A stretch of DNA of 35,520 nucleotides from a virus, in the IMG/VR virus record IMGVR_UViG_3300035670_000735, positions 1-35,520 of that record, one strand, 5' to 3'. The notes under the pieces were generated by a model, which saw only the letters and a program-made list of their open reading frames with translations, was not told the origin of the DNA and ran no database searches. Positions within the stretch are counted from its first letter, which is position 1; every line of letters begins with the position of its first letter. Both the position numbers and the translations under genes were made by a program. This document shows positions 1-7,099 of the stretch, piece by piece.

Positions 1-559
1 GTTTAAGTTCATCCACACTCGGCTCATCACCCTCTCCAATATAAAAATAATCTTTGATGGTGACGAGAGAATCGGTTTTATACTTGCACCGCGAATTACT
101 TGCCGTATAAGGAAACTGCGATTCGTCTGGAAGCCCGTACTTTTTCACGTAACTCCAAACATCATCAAACCACCCGCCGTTACATCCGTAGTTGTTGGAG
201 CACGACACAAGTTCCTGAGGAGATAATACAAGCCGAGAAAAAAAAGGACTTTTAATTATAAGTAAATCCTCAAGCTGTGATGTAGTTCCAAAACTATAAC
301 ACGAGCCGCATTTTCCCTGTGCCTTAACTGCACCAAGCCCTCCAGGAGTAACTGCGCGCCAGTCAAAGCTTTCAGGAAGCTGCGATAAAATAGGAACAGA
401 CGTCCTTCTCATCTCAGCTAGGTCTTTCTTTTTTAACCCAGTCTCACGAGGAAATGTGAAGTCCTTTTTAAAAAAAGTAGCAGTGCTGCTAAGAGCAACT
501 TGTGAGGCAGTTAAAAGAGAAAATAAAAAACAAAAACTAATTAGTCTTGCACTCAACAT
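1..559 (-). CDS. Papain-like (C1A) secreted cysteine protease, copy A, truncated by window edge
   Basis: The reading frame opens at the ATG at 557-559 and runs off the left edge after about 186 residues, so the C-terminal third is not visible. It starts with a hydrophobic signal peptide (MLSARLISFCFLFSLL) and then a short pro-region. The papain signature follows, here QGKCGSCYSF, with the catalytic Cys as the second Cys and the oxyanion Gln first; then comes the disulfide/CNGGW motif. The catalytic His and Asn lie beyond the edge. The start overlaps the end of the upstream collagen-like lipoprotein gene by 23 nt, which suggests translational coupling. It is a diverged copy of the complete gene at 34599-35432. 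The family hydrolyses peptide bonds; with a signal peptide the enzyme would act in the periplasm or outside the cell. The substrate is unknown. Confidence 0.85.
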   Translation of the reverse strand, partial: MLSARLISFCFLFSLLTASQVALSSTATFFKKDFTFPRETGLKKKDLAEMRRTSVPILSQLPESFDWRAVTPGGLGAVKAQGKCGSCYSFGTTSQLEDLLIIKSPFFSRLVLSPQELVSCSNNYGCNGGWFDDVWSYVKKYGLPDESQFPYTASNSRCKYKTDSLVTIKDYFYIGEGDEPSVDELK

Positions 560-647
560 ATTTTATCTCCCCAAAGCCTTTCCGAGAAAGAACAGCTTTT
601 CCATCCTTAAAATCAGCATCGAAAAACGCATTTCCAATCGCTAAAGA
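1..647. repeat. Left copy of a 647-bp near-repeat shared with the right end (34874-35520)
   Basis: Position n aligns with n+34873 without gaps across the whole 647 bp. The first 127 bases are identical, the last 56 bases (592-647) are identical, and a tract around the protease start (about 508-578) is also identical. The interior of the protease gene differs at roughly one base in five in the stretch I compared (128-180). The repeat covers the visible protease and the 3' part of the lipoprotein gene. It may be a tandem gene duplication, or an assembly overlap of a circular or terminally redundant genome carrying two alleles. Confidence 0.9.
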
Positions 648-986
648 GGAGTCGGTAAAAACAGCCGATGCAAAAAAATCGTGAGGAACCTTATCCTCGT
701 CAACATACGTTGTTTTAAGAGAGACAACACTTCCACCAGGGGTTTTTAATACCGAATACGTGTTTGTATATTTACGACCATACTCCATAACCCACTCGGC
801 AGAACATACCGTCGATTTAGCAGAATATCCTGGTCCCTGTGGTCCTACGGGACCTTGTGGTCCTTGTGGTCCAACCGGTCCTTGTGGTCCAGGTACGGTT
901 GAGTCTTTGCCGTCCTTACCATCGCGCCCAGGCATACCGCACGAGAACAATACGAACACTGCGAGTAAAACCGTTAATAATCGCAT
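537..986 (-). CDS. Collagen-like lipoprotein
   Basis: This 149-residue protein starts with a lipoprotein signal peptide whose lipobox is LFSC, with Cys16 as the predicted lipidated residue. Gly-X-Y triplets follow directly: four charged ones (residues 17-28, GMPGRDGKDGKD), a short break, then seven proline/glutamine-rich triplets (33-53). A globular C-terminal domain of about 95 residues has no family I recognise and contains two Cys. The likely product is a surface lipoprotein with a short trimeric collagen stalk holding a head domain. A strong Shine-Dalgarno (GAAGGAGA) precedes the ATG. Its end overlaps the protease gene, so the two are probably made together. The stalk codons form a near-repetitive GGTCC-rich tract that could vary by slippage. 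It might alter the host surface, for example in superinfection exclusion, or modify attachment; this is not shown. Confidence 0.85.
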   Translation of the reverse strand: MRLLTVLLAVFVLFSCGMPGRDGKDGKDSTVPGPQGPVGPQGPQGPVGPQGPGYSAKSTVCSAEWVMEYGRKYTNTYSVLKTPGGSVVSLKTTYVDEDKVPHDFFASAVFTDSSLAIGNAFFDADFKDGKAVLSRKGFGEIKYVECKTN

Positions 987-1000
987 ACTCTTCTCCTTCG

Positions 1001-1285
1001 TTAACTGGCTAAGGCCTGTATGATCTTTGCCGAAACCTCAACATAACGAGACAACACAGCTTTAATCTCAACAGCATCTAAATCAAAAACCTCTTCACTT
1101 AACTCTTCTGCGTTTGCGATAGCTTCGCTTGTCGCCTTGTAAACGTCCATAGCACTCGACCAAACTGCCGGACGCAGAACGTCTCCAATCGAGATCTTGC
1201 CGTCGTCACTTTTTGTCGTCTCGATTAAGTTTGCAACTTCGTCTAAAGCATCTGCAATGGATAAAATTTCATTTATACCAGACAT
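1001..1285 (-). CDS. Hypothetical 94-aa helical protein
   Basis: I do not recognise a family. The protein looks fully alpha-helical, is acidic and has no membrane segment or cysteines. AGGGAGG lies just upstream of the ATG. It ends 14 nt before the collagen-like lipoprotein start and is transcribed in the same direction, so it is probably the first gene of that short leftward operon. The 101 bp to its right separate it from a divergent gene set and must hold the promoters for both directions. Confidence 0.7.
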   Translation of the reverse strand: MSGINEILSIADALDEVANLIETTKSDDGKISIGDVLRPAVWSSAMDVYKATSEAIANAEELSEEVFDLDAVEIKAVLSRYVEVSAKIIQALAS

Positions 1286-1386
1286 ACTAAACCTCCCTGT
1301 TTAGGTTATGTAATACTCACACGCCTAATGATTGTTATAGTTTCAGACTACCACACTTTCAGCTTTTTTGATAGGATAGGAGTACA

Positions 1387-1602
1387 ATGCAAGTAACTCT
1401 TACGTTCTCTCTTCCAGATGAATCAGAGGCGTTAAAATCAGCCCAAAACGGAGCGTCGTACAAAAAAGCACTTTTGTCTTTTTTAAAAAAACTTAAGAAA
1501 ATTAGAGAAGATCGAATACTTACAGACGAGACCTCTACACTTTTTTCAAAAATAGAATATGACTTTATAACAGCTACAAAAGAATTAGATATCGTCGACT
1601 AA
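1387..1602 (+). CDS. Hypothetical 71-aa protein
   Basis: This is a small, lysine-rich, probably helical protein without recognisable motifs. AGGAG stands 5 nt before the ATG. It is the first of four closely packed rightward genes (1387-2340) that run toward the endolysin gene. The opposite-strand neighbour at 1001-1285 shares the intergenic region. I cannot assign a function. Confidence 0.65.
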   Translation: MQVTLTFSLPDESEALKSAQNGASYKKALLSFLKKLKKIREDRILTDETSTLFSKIEYDFITATKELDIVD

Positions 1603-1668
1603 ATTATAATTTAGGCGTATAATTCAACTAGCCCAAATACCAATTTGACGCATAGGAGTAACCGCACC

Positions 1669-1881
1669 ATGAAGTTTAATTGGCTTATCTATCGAGACTG
1701 CGACTCACTTCGGCTTAGAAAAGTTGTTGTCGAGCTTTATGAAAGTGGAACACTTGTCCACAAAACACGTCTTTTCTACCCATTTTTTGCTCCGTCTTTA
1801 TTTCCAAATATTCTTAGAAAAAGAAAAAAATGGATGCTTAAAGTGGCTAAACAAATGGTCTCGGCTGAGTCGGTCAAATGA
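1669..1881 (+). CDS. Hypothetical 70-aa basic protein
   Basis: I chose the ATG at 1669 because AGGAG sits 9 nt upstream; a longer frame from a TTG at 1645 would run across that Shine-Dalgarno. The protein is very basic in its C-terminal half (RKRKKW, KVAKQ). The N-terminal half reads like a short beta sheet. No family is recognised. Its stop overlaps the next start as ATGA (1878-1881), so the 33-aa membrane peptide downstream is probably translationally coupled to it. Confidence 0.65.
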   Translation: MKFNWLIYRDCDSLRLRKVVVELYESGTLVHKTRLFYPFFAPSLFPNILRKRKKWMLKVAKQMVSAESVK

Positions 1882-1979
1882 GTATCTACTATTTTTTAGC
1901 TGGGTTTATTTGCGGAATATCCGTTACTGTAGCCGTTGCACTTATATTTTTGCTTATTGATATAAACATAGAAAGTTAA
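1878..1979 (+). CDS. 33-aa single-span membrane peptide
   Basis: The frame starts at the ATG that overlaps the previous stop and encodes 33 residues. Almost the whole peptide is one hydrophobic segment (FLAGFICGISVTVAVALIFL) with a short polar tail (DINIES). It ends one base before the next ATG at 1981. Overlap on one side and near-contact on the other argue that it is a real gene. Beside an endolysin gene, a holin, antiholin or other lysis accessory is possible, but the sequence alone does not prove this. Confidence 0.55.
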   Translation: MSIYYFLAGFICGISVTVAVALIFLLIDINIES

Positions 1980-1980
1980 T

Positions 1981-2340
1981 ATGACTACAGCAATAATAAT
2001 CTTAGTCGTTATCGTCGCTGGGATTTGGGGAATAGCTCGCATTTTAAAAAATTGGTATGCAAAAGACATTGCCGAAAATAAAACAAAACGCTTTAGCGAA
2101 TGGCTGGCCTTCAGAATCGCACGCTGGCGTCGAAAACAACCAGAACCAATACCAAACAACCCGGTAGATCCAACGAAGCCTGTAGAGCCTATTAAGCCGT
2201 CTAAGCCGATCTGGACTCGTCGGCTCCTGCGGTGGGATGTACAATGCCCGTGCGGAGCTATGTTTTCTTGCCGGAGAGCCGTAAATTCTACTGTTTGCCC
2301 TGAGTGTGGATCTGTTATAACTAGAGATGATGTTGTTTAA
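1981..2340 (+). CDS. Membrane-anchored protein with Pro-rich linker and zinc ribbon
   Basis: The 119-residue protein has an N-terminal transmembrane segment (residues about 3-22), a basic stretch and a proline/lysine repeat (PVDPTKPVEPIKPSKP). A C-terminal domain carries two CxC/CxxC pairs (CPCG and CPECG) that resemble a zinc ribbon. The N-terminal anchor with an extended Pro-rich linker recalls spanin-like architecture, but the zinc-ribbon end does not fit a spanin. It converges with the endolysin gene and overlaps it by 4 nt at the 3' ends. The function is unknown. Confidence 0.65.
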   Translation: MTTAIIILVVIVAGIWGIARILKNWYAKDIAENKTKRFSEWLAFRIARWRRKQPEPIPNNPVDPTKPVEPIKPSKPIWTRRLLRWDVQCPCGAMFSCRRAVNSTVCPECGSVITRDDVV

Positions 2341-2702
2341 TACGTAACATAAAACACACGAGGACCAGTACGGACATCCAAATGAATAAATGTGTTGTCA
2401 ACGTGTATTCCTCGAAATCCAAGAGCGATGGCTTTAGCGACAATCGCGTAACGGTCGAACGAATCACGACAAGCAATATCAACTGCTCGCCCGAGACAAT
2501 GTTGGCTATTCTTAGATGCTTTTTTGATGCTGGAATTGTACGCTTTGCATCGATAACCAGAGTTGACGACTATCGGAGCGTTGAAGTAAGTTCTTAAGTC
2601 CTGAAGCTTCTCAAGTAGTTCTGGGACAATGTTATAAACACCACAGCACGGACACCAAAGCTCGTCTTTATAAAAGTTTATTGACGCCTTTTCACGAGTC
2701 AT
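2337..2702 (-). CDS. Peptidase M15 family endolysin (VanY/D,D- or L-Ala-D-Glu-type)
   Basis: This 121-residue protein has the zinc site of the M15 peptidases: SQHCLGRAVD (His68 and Asp75) and, near the end, FIHLDV with His107 as third ligand. The central YRC and N-terminal CPCC resemble the Peptidase_M15_3 type that many phages use to cleave the peptide cross-links of murein. The length is typical of single-domain phage enzymes; there is no signal peptide or cell-wall-binding domain, so release to the periplasm would need a holin. AAGGG precedes the ATG. The neighbours are small membrane proteins, as expected in a lysis region. Confidence 0.85.
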   Translation of the reverse strand: MTREKASINFYKDELWCPCCGVYNIVPELLEKLQDLRTYFNAPIVVNSGYRCKAYNSSIKKASKNSQHCLGRAVDIACRDSFDRYAIVAKAIALGFRGIHVDNTFIHLDVRTGPRVFYVTY

Positions 2703-2719
2703 ACAGCACCCTTTTTTGG

Positions 2720-2769
2720 ACCGGGCAAACGAAAAAAGACCGTCCGTAGCCTAGTTGCGCATGCCCGGT
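2720..2769. repeat. Inverted repeat upstream of the endolysin gene
   Basis: The 8-bp perfect arms ACCGGGCA (2720-2727) and TGCCCGGT (2762-2769) enclose 34 bp. A 13-bp direct repeat with one mismatch, AAGCCTTRAAACT, follows at 2772-2784 and 2792-2804 (period 20). On the leftward transcript the hairpin lies just before the ribosome binding site of the endolysin. There is no T-run after it, so a regulatory leader is more likely than a terminator. Confidence 0.4.
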
Positions 2770-2807
2770 GAAAGCCTTGAAACTTAAGTGTAAGCCTTAA
2801 AACTATA

Positions 2808-3227
2808 TTAGCACTTGTGCGTGTCTTTTTGAACACACTTTAGCTCTTTTATTTTTTCTTGCAATATACAAATTGAGTCGAATGACTCGTTGATTTTTCT
2901 AAGTATGTTTTCTTGCGAGTTTTCAACGATATGTACAGACTTTTCTAACATCTTAATGTTTCTTGCTGCAACAAGGGCTGTTGCAAGCTCTTTTTTAAAA
3001 TGATCAAACTGTCTGCGCAAAACCTCTACACTCTGAGACATGTGCATTATGTTTTTAACGTCTCCCTCAAGCTTTATAAACTTATGGTCAAAGCTTTCAA
3101 CCGATATAGAGACGTTATCTAATTGCTTTATTAACCGTTTAAAAAAGTAACAAATCCCACCAAATAAAACAGCAATTATGCTTATTGAGACGTGATTTAT
3201 TACTACCTGTAAGTTGTCAAGATTCAT
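2808..3227 (-). CDS. Membrane-anchored coiled-coil protein, possible holin or lysis accessory
   Basis: The 139-residue protein has one N-terminal transmembrane segment (about residues 12-31, SISIIAVLFGGICYF) and a long heptad-rich coiled coil (about 40-130). GGAG lies 7-8 nt before the ATG. It lies directly upstream of the endolysin on the same strand. The layout recalls small anchored phage proteins annotated as holin-like or lysis accessory, but no family motif is visible. It could equally be a virion or membrane-remodelling protein. Confidence 0.6.
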   Translation of the reverse strand: MNLDNLQVVINHVSISIIAVLFGGICYFFKRLIKQLDNVSISVESFDHKFIKLEGDVKNIMHMSQSVEVLRRQFDHFKKELATALVAARNIKMLEKSVHIVENSQENILRKINESFDSICILQEKIKELKCVQKDTHKC

Positions 3228-3245
3228 TTATTCGCTCCATGAATA

Positions 3246-3303
3246 ATCGGTTACTCACTAAATGTATTTTCGTACGCAAAATAAACTCAATAAAGTAACC
3301 GAT
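3246..3303. repeat. 10-bp inverted repeat in the gap before the lysis genes
   Basis: The arms ATCGGTTACT (3246-3255) and AGTAACCGAT (3294-3303) are perfect and separated by 38 AT-rich bases. They lie in the gene-free stretch between the virion operon terminator and the gene at 2808-3227. A regulator site for the lysis promoter is one reading. Confidence 0.35.
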
Positions 3304-3369
3304 AGAACTTCCATCTTAATTTATCCCCGATAAATCTTTCTATAAAACTCCTACACAAACGACCAATAG

Positions 3370-3400
3370 AAAAAACGGACGCGACACCATGCCACGCCCG
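3370..3400 (-). terminator. Rho-independent terminator closing the virion operon
   Basis: On the leftward transcript the bases complementary to 3400-3376 form a 10-bp stem (three G-U pairs) with loop AUGGU, followed by six U (3375-3370). It lies just after the last virion gene (stop at 3417). No comparably strong terminator with a clean T-run is seen inside the operon except the weaker hairpin after the capsid gene. Confidence 0.75.
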
Positions 3401-3416
3401 CTAATTCACTAACTTA

Positions 3417-4232
3417 CTAACTAACGGGTAAAATCGTCTCTGTGTGTGAACCTGTAAACTCAGTCGTAACAGCTAATGTATAAGTAGTACCACCAGTTAC
3501 AGCGTAGTTGCCTAAACTGATAACCAACTGAGACGCATGCCCACCACTCGTTGCGTTTGCAAGAGGAAGAATGCAACTCCTGAAATTAATTTCAGCTGCG
3601 ATATTGTCAGCACTTGTTGCAACAGCTTTAAGAGTTGACGAAGCAAGAAGTATTACGTTGTTAAAATAAAGAGCATCACCAGCATTTTTAGCAAGTAAAT
3701 CTACACACTGAATGCTTTCTTTTCCAGTCCCAGTAAACCAGCATTTAATCGATTTGCTCGTCGTCGTGTGATCAATGTTAACGCCAATACCGGTATCCGT
3801 TGCATTTGCAAAAAGAACGTTACAACGATGAAAGTAAAGTTCCATGTTCTGCGCTGCGCCACCGTTATTGTCTACGTCAATCACGTTTTTATCGGTATCT
3901 GCGCCCTGAAACGTAATGCCTTCAAAAGAAACAACAAAAGTAGAACCATACTGCGTAGGTACGTTAATACCAACAATCGCCGTACCAATGGTCGCTGATG
4001 ATGTAATAATAACACCACCGCGAGCGTCTAAAGACCTGAACGCAAGATTTTTAGCAATAGAAAGCTTGCTAGAAACCGTGTACGTTCCTGGCTCGATAAA
4101 AATAACATCGCCATGATTTGCGGCATCGATAGCTGCGTCGATCGTCTGATACTGATAGTGCGGCTCACTCTTACCAACATAGATTTGTTTTGATCCTGAA
4201 AGTAAACTACCAAATTCATAACCTGTTCCCAT
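3417..4232 (-). CDS. Right-handed beta-helix virion protein (tail spike/fibre-like)
   Basis: The 271-residue protein opens with a short N-terminal segment, then a pectate-lyase-like beta-helix signature: TIDAAIDAANHGDVIFIEPGTYTV, a pattern shared by phage spikes and parallel beta-helix proteins. The following strands repeat at helix-like intervals. No catalytic residues of a known depolymerase can be named. It is the last gene of the virion operon, beside other tail genes. The same EPGTYTV-type start occurs in the 633-residue protein at 17794-19695, so the two appliances share a fold. It is likely a second, shorter receptor-binding or decoration protein. Confidence 0.65.
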   Translation of the reverse strand: MGTGYEFGSLLSGSKQIYVGKSEPHYQYQTIDAAIDAANHGDVIFIEPGTYTVSSKLSIAKNLAFRSLDARGGVIITSSATIGTAIVGINVPTQYGSTFVVSFEGITFQGADTDKNVIDVDNNGGAAQNMELYFHRCNVLFANATDTGIGVNIDHTTTSKSIKCWFTGTGKESIQCVDLLAKNAGDALYFNNVILLASSTLKAVATSADNIAAEINFRSCILPLANATSGGHASQLVISLGNYAVTGGTTYTLAVTTEFTGSHTETILPVS

Positions 4233-4250
4233 GATAAACTCCCTTTAAAG

Positions 4251-4649
4251 TTAAATTAAAACAGCATAACACGAAGTAATATTACCAGCAGATGCACCAA
4301 CCGTCCCGGCCTTTACCTGAACTTGAACAAAACTAGCGCCGTAAAGAGGAACAGATACAACCTGCCCACCGTCGGCATCATAGTTAATCTCGTAGAGGCT
4401 CTTATCAACCAACGTTTTAGCCGTTCCGAGCGTGTCAAACGGTAGATAATATTCAACCGTACCACCCTCTTCAAGCTTACCAAGAATTGCTACCGTCACA
4501 TTTGACGAATCATTTATGTCTACGTTTAAGTAGAGATTGATTGAGTCAAACCCAACGACGTTTATCTCGGATCCTAAATCAGCTAGTGTGTCAGTTAATG
4601 CCTGGGACGAACTCTTAACAGTAACAATCTTCTTTGTTAAATCTAACAT
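4251..4649 (-). CDS. Small virion protein, paralogue of 7096-7491
   Basis: This 132-residue beta-rich protein aligns along its length with the 131-residue protein encoded at 7096-7491: a VGFDSINLYLNV/LEYDTLTLFFNI strand, then ILGKLE/VLGRLE, LPF/LPI, an SLYE/LVYE segment and a C-terminal SFVQVQV/PFVQLAI strand. The two paralogues bracket the tail-fibre gene and its short neighbour. A role as fibre adaptor or small tail decoration protein is plausible. GGAGGAAGGG lies immediately before the ATG. Confidence 0.65.
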   Translation of the reverse strand: MLDLTKKIVTVKSSSQALTDTLADLGSEINVVGFDSINLYLNVDINDSSNVTVAILGKLEEGGTVEYYLPFDTLGTAKTLVDKSLYEINYDADGGQVVSVPLYGASFVQVQVKAGTVGASAGNITSCYAVLI

Positions 4650-4670
4650 CCCTTCCTCCCTTTTCCACCC

Positions 4671-4817
4671 TTACTTGTCTTCTTTTTCTTCATCTTTGGC
4701 ACTCCTTTGTTTGTTAATTTCTTCAGCGATTTTCTGCTTAATCTGCTGAGCCTGAGCTGACAAATACTCAATCTGAAGCACAACTCGTCCGTATTCTGCC
4801 TGCAACTTCTCTAACAT
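4671..4817 (-). CDS. 48-aa coiled-coil peptide
   Basis: The frame encodes a short charged helix (EKLQAEYGRVVLQIEYLSAQ, then a lysine/glutamate-rich end) with heptad character. I prefer the ATG at 4815-4817 because AAGG stands 9 nt before it; the upstream in-frame ATG at 4824-4826 would give 51 residues but touches that Shine-Dalgarno. It fills an otherwise empty gap in the tail operon on the same strand. The function is unknown; a small structural or chaperone peptide is possible. Confidence 0.5.
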   Translation of the reverse strand: MLEKLQAEYGRVVLQIEYLSAQAQQIKQKIAEEINKQRSAKDEEKEDK

Positions 4818-4855
4818 GTTATTCATCCTTTTTGTTTTAACCTGTGTAATATTAA

Positions 4856-5170
4856 TTAAAAATCAAGCGCATCTGCGAAAAAATTAAGTTCCTTGCCGTT
4901 TTTATCAAGATTACTTTCTTTAATGTTATTATAAGCTGTTTCATAAGGATTACTATTTATAAAATGCTGCTTTCCTAATTTGTCTGATTCAAAATTAAAA
5001 ATTACTATGTCTAAAATACCAGCGTCTCCTATTTTATCTGACACTTGTTTAGAAACAAAACCGCCTAAAAAAACTTCTGTTCCATCTTTTGATAAATGAT
5101 TAATTCTTACCAATCTCCAATAATTAACTTCTTGTAAGTTTTTTAATATTTTATTTTTTATTAATGCCAT
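4856..5170 (-). CDS. Hypothetical 104-aa protein next to tail fibre
   Basis: No family is recognised. The protein is Asn/Lys-rich and its DNA is visibly more AT-rich than the upstream virion genes, like the distal part of the fibre gene. A start with AAGGA upstream is well placed. Because it directly follows the tail fibre and shares its base composition, it may have moved in together with the fibre tip, for instance as a fibre-tip or assembly factor. Confidence 0.6.
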   Translation of the reverse strand: MALIKNKILKNLQEVNYWRLVRINHLSKDGTEVFLGGFVSKQVSDKIGDAGILDIVIFNFESDKLGKQHFINSNPYETAYNNIKESNLDKNGKELNFFADALDF

Positions 5171-5188
5171 GTGTTTTTTTCCTTAGTT

Positions 5189-7099
5189 TTATTTAACAAA
5201 ATTAGATGCTGCCCCAAGTGTGTTTCTTTGTACATTAAACGCAAGGGCTAAAAGTCCGCACTTATTTGCTACTGGTACTACAACATTATAAGTATCGCTT
5301 GCACTTGATGAGTTTCTAAACAATCTTCCCATTAACACCCCTCTTATTTTATTATTATTTGCATCTGGTGTTATTTTCGCAAATTTAGAAACATAATGTT
5401 TTAGCGCTGTAACATTTGCATCTGTTCCGCTATCCGTATAATTAGACCCATCAGAATAAATAATTGTGGTTGTGGAATAAGTTGCTCCAACATTTTTCCA
5501 CCAATATTCTATGCCCCATCTTGGTGCGGCGGTCGTGTCATTAACATTACCAACCCAGTGAATTTCTGGGTAAATGTCTGATTCATTCCAAGACGCTGGC
5601 ATTGTAAATTCAAAAAATACTTCTTTTTCTGAAGCTGACACAACATCTGTAAATGAATAGGCATAAACACCTCTTGAACCTGACCCATTTGTTCCCCAGT
5701 TCTCAAAAGTTGGGGCGTTTGTCCCAGATGCTATTATTTGCGGGCATATTGGCTCATATTTTACTGCTGTGCCAAGAGCATACATACCGACATTCCCTGA
5801 CCCAAAATACATTCCATTTATATTACCACCTAAATAAACAGCATCATTACCTGCATCTGTAAGAATTAAATTGGTTTCAGTATCACCTTCAACCCTAAAA
5901 TCAGCATCCGCATCTCCTGTTTCGTTAAATACTGCGCCACCAAGCTTGTCTATTAAAGCTAATATTCCAGAGCTACTATTCAATAATTCAAACCCATTGG
6001 CAGTTTGACTACTGGCTAACTTAACTTGCAACGGCACAACACCAGCATTTACACCAGTAAACACTGTTCTCCCCGAATAAGTGCTACGGATATAATGCGA
6101 AAAAGTCTCTCTGTTATCATCGTCAAATACCGCAAGACGGTATGTTTCATTCGTGTTTCCAATCATTCTAAAATCTGTGACAATACCAGTTCCCCAAGAA
6201 GCTAAAGTCCCAAACTTTATTCCTCGATTTCTGACCGAATTGCTGTTACTGTCCCCTTGTAATGGAAGCCTCAACATTGGTGGGGTGTCAAAATACGATG
6301 CCCCAACCCCGAAAACCTTTGCGCCCTCAAGATTAAAAGTCATCAAGTTATTGCCTGATGATACATTGGTAACATTGAATCTAAACACCTCATCCCCTGC
6401 TGTCCCTAATTTGTCGGAAGTCCATATAGCAGTAGGGGTCATATATAGAAGTTTCGTATTGTCGCTTTTTAGCAACTCAAAAGGATTAGCTGTTTGACTC
6501 AACGCTTGTTTTATCATTAACCCTTTATATGTAGCGTCTGGGATAGTGATTGTATTATCTGATATAGATGCAGGAGATTTAACTATTGCATTAGACAAAG
6601 GTGTATAATAACTGCCGTGTTGTCCATCAAGCATATCTGCATTAAGATTTGTATTTAATGTTGTTGAAGTACAAGCATATGGTTGTGTTCCTGTTTCTAT
6701 ATCTGAAACAAAATTATCAGCGTTCAGGTTTCCAAGAAGCGTTAACGAAGTACCGTCGAAAGTAAGTCCTTCACTGTATAAGAAATCGTTTCCATCTGCG
6801 TTCATATACGGTATTTGCGTTGTCGTTCCAAAAGAAACTGTTGTAACGTCCTCCCACGACGGAAGCCCAGAAACAAGTTTTAAATACTTACCATCATCTC
6901 CCTTAGCTAAACGAGCCCACTTTGGCGTCGCGTTTCCGTAGACAAGGTCACCAGACGCAACCGATCCAGGTAATGTATCTGTATGAGTCTCAGAAAGAAG
7001 AGCATGAGAAAGAGGGCTTGTTGCTAACCACGCGGTGAACACCGGATCCGTTTCCGCGCCACCAAGAACAAGCTCACCAACTGTATTTATAAACGTCAT
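5189..7099 (-). CDS. Tail fibre protein
   Basis: The 636-residue protein has the modular look of phage fibres. The N-terminal part has an anchor-like SPLSHALLSETHTDT and a GDLVYGNATPKWARLAKGDD segment. Beta-repeat blocks follow (twice ASQTANGFELL/LSQTANPFELL and the FNETGDADADFRVEGD type), then a C-terminal head that probably binds the receptor. The start overlaps the stop of 7096-7491 by 4 nt (ATGA). Base composition changes around 6700, where the gene becomes AT-rich, suggesting that the C-terminal portion was exchanged. No chaperone-type autoprotease motif is recognised. Confidence 0.8.
   Translation of the reverse strand: MTFINTVGELVLGGAETDPVFTAWLATSPLSHALLSETHTDTLPGSVASGDLVYGNATPKWARLAKGDDGKYLKLVSGLPSWEDVTTVSFGTTTQIPYMNADGNDFLYSEGLTFDGTSLTLLGNLNADNFVSDIETGTQPYACTSTTLNTNLNADMLDGQHGSYYTPLSNAIVKSPASISDNTITIPDATYKGLMIKQALSQTANPFELLKSDNTKLLYMTPTAIWTSDKLGTAGDEVFRFNVTNVSSGNNLMTFNLEGAKVFGVGASYFDTPPMLRLPLQGDSNSNSVRNRGIKFGTLASWGTGIVTDFRMIGNTNETYRLAVFDDDNRETFSHYIRSTYSGRTVFTGVNAGVVPLQVKLASSQTANGFELLNSSSGILALIDKLGGAVFNETGDADADFRVEGDTETNLILTDAGNDAVYLGGNINGMYFGSGNVGMYALGTAVKYEPICPQIIASGTNAPTFENWGTNGSGSRGVYAYSFTDVVSASEKEVFFEFTMPASWNESDIYPEIHWVGNVNDTTAAPRWGIEYWWKNVGATYSTTTIIYSDGSNYTDSGTDANVTALKHYVSKFAKITPDANNNKIRGVLMGRLFRNSSSASDTYNVVVPVANKCGLLALAFNVQRNTLGAASNFVK

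Noticed and set aside
1-647. Exact direct terminal repeats of a T7-like genome
   Set aside because: Classical terminal repeats are identical. These copies differ at about one base in five in the compared interior stretch, so a plain terminal repeat does not explain them; duplication or mixed alleles does.
1-647. Diversity-generating retroelement (template and variable repeat)
   Set aside because: No reverse transcriptase is visible, and the differences between copies involve all types of base change, not adenines only.
838-895. CRISPR or tandem satellite repeat
   Set aside because: The GGTCC-rich repeats are the codons of the Gly-X-Y collagen stalk of the lipoprotein; no spacers exist.
760-1023. 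Antisense frame with Cys-Gly-Pro repeats opposite the collagen stalk
   Set aside because: It mirrors the GGTCC repeats of the lipoprotein gene; no independent start signal.
5653-6497. Rightward frames inside the tail fibre gene
   Set aside because: They are opposite-strand shadows of the leftward fibre frame, have no Shine-Dalgarno and encode low-complexity sequence.
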